Made by a program: the position numbers and the translations under genes
The notes under the pieces: generated by a model
Seen by the model: the letters and a program-made list of their open reading frames with translations, nothing else
Databases searched by the model: none
Told to the model about the DNA's origin: nothing
Shown: piece after piece, positions 57,580-64,000 of the stretch
How positions within the stretch are numbered: the stretch's first letter is position 1
Layout: each line of letters begins with the position of its first letter
NCBI RefSeq assembly: GCF_019649055.1
Contig: NW_026570290.1
Location: forward strand, 186,001-250,000
Direction of reading: 5' to 3'
DNA: 64,000 nucleotides
DNA from: Paramacrobiotus metropolitanus
Lineage: Eukaryota; Tardigrada; Eutardigrada; Parachela; Macrobiotidae

Positions 57580-60500
57580 ATGGTAGCCAAAGCCTCGGAT
57601 ATCTGGGTCTTACAAGACCCACCCATCGAATTCGCCGATTTATCCTCCGCCGCCGGCACGGAAATCGCCGACACGGGCGGCCACCGGTCACCCTCCCCGC
57701 TGCAACACGGTCATCCGCTATCTCCCAACAATTTACACGATCCCCATCATCCGTTAATTAACCACACCGCCCGTCACAGCACCACTTACATCACGATGCC
57801 CATCTCCGAACTGTTTTCCCCATTTTTCATGGTACTACGCTGGGGTGGACTGTACTTCCGCTGCAACGTCCCGGCCAACAAATCCACCGACCATCTGTCG
57901 TTTAAGAGCAGCCAACGGGGCCGGTATTTTTTAGGCAAACTCCTGGCGCACTGCGATGCCCGGACATACGAAGCGTTCTTCATCTTCCTCAGCTTTCTCA
58001 GCGTCATCATCAGCTTAATCGACGAAAGCCGGCTAATCTACGTCTTCCATTCACAGCTGACGAGCGGAACGGAGGTGCCGCGGCTAGCCGTGATTGTCGA
58101 CAATCTGGAGACGATTAAATGGGCGTTCCAGTGCATTATCGTCCACATTATCCTCATGGTCATGTGCGGGCAGGGCCGGTTCCGTATCTTATTCGACGCG
58201 TGGGAGAACGTCCGTGTCCACTATCCCGATTCGCTGTCCACGGAGAAAGCGTACGATTTCAGTCGGCGCTTCCGGCGGAAACAGCGCATCTTAATCTCCA
58301 GTGGAATGGCGATTTTAGCGCTGAACTGCTATTGTCTGTTCGGACCGCTCTTTGTGCCGCTGAAAGTCTACGACCCTTTCAAAACCTACATAATGGAACC
58401 CTTTCATCCGGACAATGCGCTGATCAAGACGCTGATTGTCGTGGCGATGATACTGCGTTCGTTTGATTATGTGTTTAGTGGAACGCTTTTCTTGTTGATA
58501 TCCGATGCGCTGGTTCTGCAGTTTACGCAGTTCTATAATGATCTCGCGGCGTCCATCTCGGAGGATGGAACACTACTGCAGCCACAGCGTTTAGAATGGC
58601 ACCGGTTAAAACACACACGGTTGTGCGCGTTAGTCCAACGCGTCGATTCCATTTTTTCGCCGTATGTGTTAATCGGGCTGGTGTCTGGGATGTTCGGTGT
58701 CCTGGCGCAGGTGTTTGTTATTTATGATTTCCTGAAACGCGGGGATATGGGCGTAATTACGGTGCTGAGTTATGTGTACTGGAGTCTGCTGAATCTCATA
58801 CAAGTGCTGGTTATATTGTGGTCGGGATCAAAGGTTAATGTGGCGGTAAGTGTGGAGAAATGAATAGTCTATTGCGATTCATCATCGCACTTACACTTTC
58901 CCAATAGCAAGTGACAGATTTGTATTCACTGTGGAATAAGCATAAGCTCTGTGCGTACACTACTGAAATTGACAAGTATGTATCGATTCTACAATAAGCT
59001 GCATAGAACACTACCACTTGGATTTTTTTTGGCTTATGAATCAGATGTCAAATTTATTTGATTTATTCTGAAAGGAAAATGTCGGTTGCGAACATATGAT
59101 TATGCGCAGAGTGACAACTTTCTATCGATTCACTTATGCGCGCTCTATTTTATCTTTTTATCTTTTCCATTATAGGGTACTTTTTGTTGGCATAAAGAGG
59201 GGTTTTCAATCAATCGTCTTTATTGCCCAATAATCCAAAATTTTTTGCCGTTCTACAATTTAAATATTCAAGACGTCCGCGCTAATCGAACATGCATAAA
59301 CAACGAGCCGGTAAATATTCATTTCGCCACCCAGGCCGTGCGCCGCGTGCACAAACTCCATCAAATCCTTGACGCGAAAAGTGTTTTTTCCTCTCTGCAA
59401 CTATTTTCTATCATGTTGAGCTCCTGTTTAACGGATCAGCCACTATTGATCACGGTTCTCAATTACCATCGCACGCCACTCTATGTTTTCATTTTTCATA
59501 CAGCGCAAACGCTTCCGCCTGAAGTGTGATGCCGGGCCGTGTGCATGCATAGATCGGTATACACGGCTAATGAACTTAAAACGCACTCCTAATCGCACTC
59601 AAGGAGAAAACGTTCTCTCTCCCGCGGTAGGCGGATATATCTGGTTACGGCGGTTGAAGAATGTGCATCTCCAGGAAAAATAATGATGCTTCAATTTCTC
59701 AGCACGCAGAACGCCGGCTATTTGCCGTAACTATTAGTGAGTGGTAGCAACAAACCAGCACCGGAAGTTGTCAGTGTTAAAGCCGGGTATGACACAGTTT
59801 ATTCTGTCATTTACAACCTATTACCCGGCGCTGCGGAGAGAGGGGCCGCTACGCGGTCATAGCGAAATAAACCCCGGTAATGGCATCGTAAATTATAATT
59901 TAAGCCGGCAGATCAAATGCACTGTATCCCGTCGGATTGAAGTCAACAAACGATGGGGATTTGTCCTGTCATTTTTCCCTGGGTAGACCGGCGTCCGCTC
60001 TACAGCCGATACATATGTCATGACAGAGATAAATTCCGGCTACGTCGATAGCAAGTGCCTTGGTTATATCGCTCATCAACGGAACGCCTATTAGTGTAAT
60101 AGCCGTTATTTTGCCTTGATGTCTTCGTCTATTTCACTTTGGACATGTGGACTGTTCGGTGCAGATCTAAACCAGCTAGAACATTCACGAATTGTTTTAA
60201 AAATGTCAAGCAAGCTTCATTTAAATTGAGTTCAGAGTTGTCAGCATGATAAAATTCCCATTTCTACACAAACAAGCAAACTCGTTTCTCAGTGCTTAAC
60301 TGAACTCTTCCTCAAAGAGTGACATTTTACGACCAGAAAAAATGTAAAAAATTAGGTCATAGCCTATTATTCCGAATGAAAATTGCACGAGTACTTAGCT
60401 ATTCCATTTAATAAAAAGATAAATTATTATACAGGTTAAAGAAGCAGATTTTTCCTTGTAACAATAGTAAGTACGCTGCTATTATTTATAGCTGCATTAT

Positions 60501-61212
60501 TCAAATAGTCGTATACTGTATACATGTAACTAACCATAAGACAAAAGGAATATGTGCAGGCATGTATTGTTTGACCATAAAGTGGTTTATGATTTTCAAA
60601 GGTCAAGGTTAGCATTTTAATAAACTGTGCGTAGATCGAATCGTTTTTTGGCAGCGCCGGCTAAACTATACAATTTCATTACAGGCACTGTTGCCTCTTG
60701 CCAAATTATACGAGATCGACCAGCGCACACTGACGGTGGAGCAGACGCAGCATTTAACGGTCTTCCTGCAGAAATTAGCCGGATGCCAGACGGGCTACAC
60801 CGCACTGGGAATATTCACTATTGACATGACCACAATTCTTTCGGTAAGAGAGGCCACACACAGACCTCACACATACACACAAGTCAAGCGGACAGATAAT
60901 CGATTTAGGCTCTTAATTATTTTTCGTCCAACATCAAATCCTGTAATAAAACCGGGGCGCTGCTGGAGCGCATAGTCGCCCGATCCTGCAGTGTGCCGGC
61001 GGGCTGTAATGGAAAAGCGCGCGCGGGGTTTTGGTAATTGTTGTTTTCTTTCCCCGTAGTTGGCCGGTTTCTATTTCACCTACCAGATCCTACTCTTCCA
61101 AATGCAGAACGACTCCTCCCTCGGATCGCAGCTTCATTTGCTCAAACTGCCGGATGATATTAAAGAGGGATTACGTCAGTTTCTCAATCTGACGCGGATT
61201 GCCCGCGCATAA
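57580..61212 (+). CDS. Gustatory-receptor-like 7TM chemoreceptor
   Basis: Three exons: 57580-58845, 60685-60843 and 61060-61212, both introns phase 0 (1839 and 216 bp); 525 residues. A His/Pro-rich N-terminal extension of about 75 residues precedes the receptor. Seven hydrophobic helices: about 132-147, 181-196, 236-258, 282-309, 362-382, 391-414 and 464-490. The last carries the insect Gr signature: GIFTID, then LAGFYFTYQILLFQM, i.e. T-Y-x5-Q-M for the usual T-Y-x5-Q-F. Phase-0 introns near the C-terminus are typical of the Gr/Or superfamily. Members are ligand-gated cation channels with cytoplasmic N-terminus, used for taste or internal nutrient sensing. It lies apart from the adaptor genes in function; ligand unknown. 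An unseen 5' exon is possible but not needed. Confidence 0.87.
58846..60684 (+). other. Large first intron of the receptor gene
   Basis: 1839 bp, by far the longest intron in the window. Open frames inside lack domain similarity and splice support. No repeat recognised. Confidence 0.6.
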
Positions 61213-62899
61213 GCCGACAGATGCTTAATTAAATTTTCGCTATTTTATTTGTATCAAAAATTATGTGCGCTTAATTACTCTATGAATGAAGTACTGTCTC
61301 TCGGGTTTTTCCCTTTTTTTACGGTAGATTGTGATGACCGAGGAATATTTACTTTGAAAAGTCAATTGCGGTCACATTCGCAGAATGTAACTAATCGGAT
61401 GAAATGCTGTGCGAGAAACGAGGAACGACGGGAGGACTGCATTCCCGACTGATTTCCTGCTGCGTTGGATTAAATAATAGCGATAAGTTTCTAAGTGCGC
61501 TCCGAGTGGAGATGACACAGAGCGCACTGATGCGCATTTCCGGGGCTCATGACAGATTGATTATCCAGCGCCCAGTCAGCCGACTGTAGGCTGTTGTACG
61601 GGCATTCGCCAGACAGTCAAAATGCGAAGTGAAATGAGAATGCCAAAACATAACAATCAATGTTGTTCTGCCATTTGTACGATTTAGTCTGGACAACCGA
61701 TTAGTAGAACAGCTTTACTTAAAGAAGCGCCAAGTATATGTAATTGCATAATAATTCTGTATTACTGTTTTCACCATTGTGCTATTACTTCTATTATTTT
61801 GAAAATTTATACATAATATGCAATACTTGTTTCTTGTAAACTGTCCGTATTCAAATTGCCCAAGAAGAATGGGTTCACATACTGAACCTATAGGCAACCT
61901 ATAGGCAATGTGTACGTATGTACAAGTACAAGTGCATTCACATAATTATTACTGTATTATTCAGCACGAGATGGGACTGTACACAACACACTCATGGCAT
62001 TACGGCGCATTATTTCTAAACAAGATTAATAATACAACAATCCCGTAGCCTTTGGATCAGAAAAACTAGAGCGAAATAGAAAAAACAAAAAACACCATTC
62101 GATACAGCACATTTAGAAACCGTATCACATGAATTTTGTTCAGCTCCTTAGCCACTCGTAAATACCGGCACCGGTTGAACGTCGATCTTAAGATGACCTT
62201 GAAAAAAATTGCGAAGTGTGGTTACACAAAGCAAAACATTAATAATTTTGTACTACTGATTTTGTACTACTGTACAAAAAATGTAAGAAAAATTTTAAGA
62301 TCAAGGCCTAAAATAGTGTCCATTAATGGACAAAGGGTCCACCATTGAAATTAATTTGTCCATCTTTGCTGACAAAGTGTACATAATTGCATAACTGGAA
62401 GAAAATGAAAGAATAGGGATATGATGATAAAAAAAGATTTTTTTGTCGGATCAAAAGAAACTGATCTGGCAGGCTGAATTTCCAAATTTTCGGAATTTAT
62501 GCACCGTAGGCAGGCGTTTAATGTGCTTGGAACCTCTTTCAATAAGCGCGAGAACTAAGTAGACCCTCATTTCACAGGGAGTCGTGCTATTGTGCAGGCT
62601 GCGACAGCAACATTGCTTTACTGTTAGAGTCTGATAGCGAACAAAAGATGAACTAATCGTGTTCTTCTGCCAGATCCGGGTGTAAGACATTCAGATGTGC
62701 TGTCAAGAAAAGAGTTTAGCTCTTAACAGTTTGGCTGATCTCATTTGGTACTTGCTACTTAATAGTCATTTTCCATGGAAATCTGGTTCATTTTCTGTTC
62801 TCAACGTCCAGTCCTTCCACAAACAACAGTTCGTTGAAAATTGTCAACGAATGACGATTACTTCCCATTTTATGTGGCGCGGCTAAGAAATCCGACACG
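61213..62899. other. Intergenic between receptor and R
   Basis: No gene, RNA or repeat recognised in about 1.7 kb. Confidence 0.5.
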
Positions 62900-64000
62900 A
62901 TGAGTTCATTAGCAAAAGAAGGTATCCGCGTGGTGCACCGAACCCGTCGCGATGCGATCAGTTTTACAATGGAATGGACTATTCAGGAGTTTCACATGTG
63001 CGAACGCATCGGCCAGCTGATGTCTAGTCCGGGCACGACTTCGCGGGAATTGGGGGTGGATACTTTCGAAGGAATTTGGCGCATATCCTGTCATCCACGC
63101 AACTCGCAGAATTCTGTGGATTTTGTTTATGTGTACCTTTCTCTTTCCGGTGTCAACGATCAATCCTTATTAGCCCAAGTAATGGCAAAGTGTACTATAA
63201 GGTATTGGCGAAGTGTACTATAAGGTATAAGTAATGGCGAAGTGTACTCATATGTCACTAACTGATTCTCTTAATACGTTATACGTTAATTTGTCTCATA
63301 ATTATTACTCTCGAGTTTATCAAACATTAATAAATTATTTACGTGTACTCATATTTCATATAGGCCAACGCAGTCTCATTAATCTGTTTTCAGCATTCTA
63401 ATAATTCTGATTTTATTACTGTACCAGAATGATGACCGGTAGCGCAATGGACGTTCAAGTTCGTGAGCCCCTTTTCTCTCCGGAATTCTTCTTAACTACC
63501 AATACGTATCAGTTTGGAAGCAGCCAATTTGTCAGTAACGCATATCTTCTTGGCAAGGGCAACCAGGCTGGGGTGATCAAAGACGACATGATCACAATCA
63601 TCATGGACGTCACAATATACAAGCAGCCCACGACCGTCACCGTGGTGCCACCAGTTTTGCCAATGCGTGCGCTGTCGTCAAAGGAATTTCTCAACCGGCA
63701 GGTTGCGCTGTCGTGTTCAGGGCGGGATAACCACAGCGACTTCGTCCTCCGTTCCAGTGACGGGAAACTCTTTCCTGTTCATGGTTTCCTCTTAATGGCT
63801 CATTCGCCGGTCTTTGAGGCGATGTTGTCTCACGATTCGCGCGAGAAACAGCAGTCACAATGCGATCTGGCGGATGTGGACAGCGAAAGCGTGGAGATTC
63901 TGGTGAATTATCTTTACGGATGTCAGGCCGAACGGGTTAACATCAACAATGCGGAGAAGGTTCTGATCATGGCGGACAAGTACCAGATTCTGGATCTGCG
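62900..64000 (+). CDS. MATH-BTB protein R (3' end outside window)
   Basis: Exon 1 62900-63201 (MSSLAKEGIRVVHRTRRDAI, FTMEWTIQEFHMCERIG, GTTSRELGVDTFEGIWRIS) ends ATA-AG before gtattg. Intron 226 bp. Exon 2 from 63428 (MMTGSAMDVQ) is open to the window edge. End of MATH: IKDDMITIIMDVTIYK. BTB: SDFVLRSSDGKLFPVHGFLL, HSPVFEAMLSHDSREKQ, EILVNYLYGCQAERVNINNA, EKVLIMADKYQILDL, and on past 64000. MATH is the most diverged of the open copies and lacks the groove Trp. A duplicated donor lies 23 bases downstream (63225); an in-frame TAA at 63221-63223 means only the first donor keeps the frame. C-terminus unseen, so membrane-anchor status is unknown. Confidence 0.88.

Overview
The window is nuclear DNA from an invertebrate animal. 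Genes are split by short GT-AG introns. A secreted six-cysteine chitin-binding protein and an insect-type gustatory-receptor-like 7TM protein point to an ecdysozoan. A tardigrade fits best (compact genes, large SPOP-like expansion), but that is inference; no organelle or rRNA marker is present.

The dominant content is an array of about 18 MATH-BTB (SPOP/MEL-26-like, predicted CUL3 ubiquitin-ligase adaptor) loci. Nearly all share one design: exon 1 encodes the first ~105 residues of MATH and ends in the codon of a conserved I-R; one phase-2 intron (116 to ~660 bp) follows; exon 2 encodes the rest of MATH from an L-x-T-G-[RK] motif, then BTB, a BACK/3-box-like helical region and a variable tail. 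I label them A to R in window order.

Layout. 1-19.2 kb (+ strand): A (cut by the window edge, exon 2 intact), relic B, pseudogenes C, D, E, F, H, and G, whose BTB is eroded. Two DNA transposons sit here: a 169-bp fold-back MITE inside D, and a 2.87-kb element with 119-bp terminal inverted repeats and a 9-bp target duplication exactly at the start codon of F. 20-26.4 kb: a secreted LRR-like protein (-), a chitin-binding protein with Lys/Ala/Gly then Asp/Glu/Thr repeats (+), a truncated MATH exon (I) and an orphan GPCR TM6-TM7 exon. 28.9-30.6 kb: J, a complete MATH-BTB gene with a C-terminal membrane anchor. 31-38 kb: gene-poor, with an 81-bp minisatellite and a LINE scrap. 39-48.7 kb (- strand): K and L (intact, tail-anchored), M (one in-frame stop), N (truncated). 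49-50.5 kb: 5'-truncated LINE. 50.8-56.8 kb: O and Q (+, intact, equal length, gene-conversion tract) around P (-, frameshifted exon 1). 57.6-61.2 kb: three-exon gustatory-receptor-like gene. 62.9 kb to the end: R, intact but cut by the window edge.

The picture is birth-and-death evolution of ubiquitin-ligase adaptors: roughly half the copies are broken by independent stops, slips, duplications or insertions. The most unusual feature is the tail. Five loci (J, K, L, M, P), plus a relic in H, end in a hydrophobic segment that would anchor the adaptor to a membrane, and three others (A, E, F) end in a Trp-rich basic tail. MATH-BTB proteins of the SPOP/MEL-26 type are normally soluble, so membrane-targeted CUL3 adaptors may be a lineage-specific invention.
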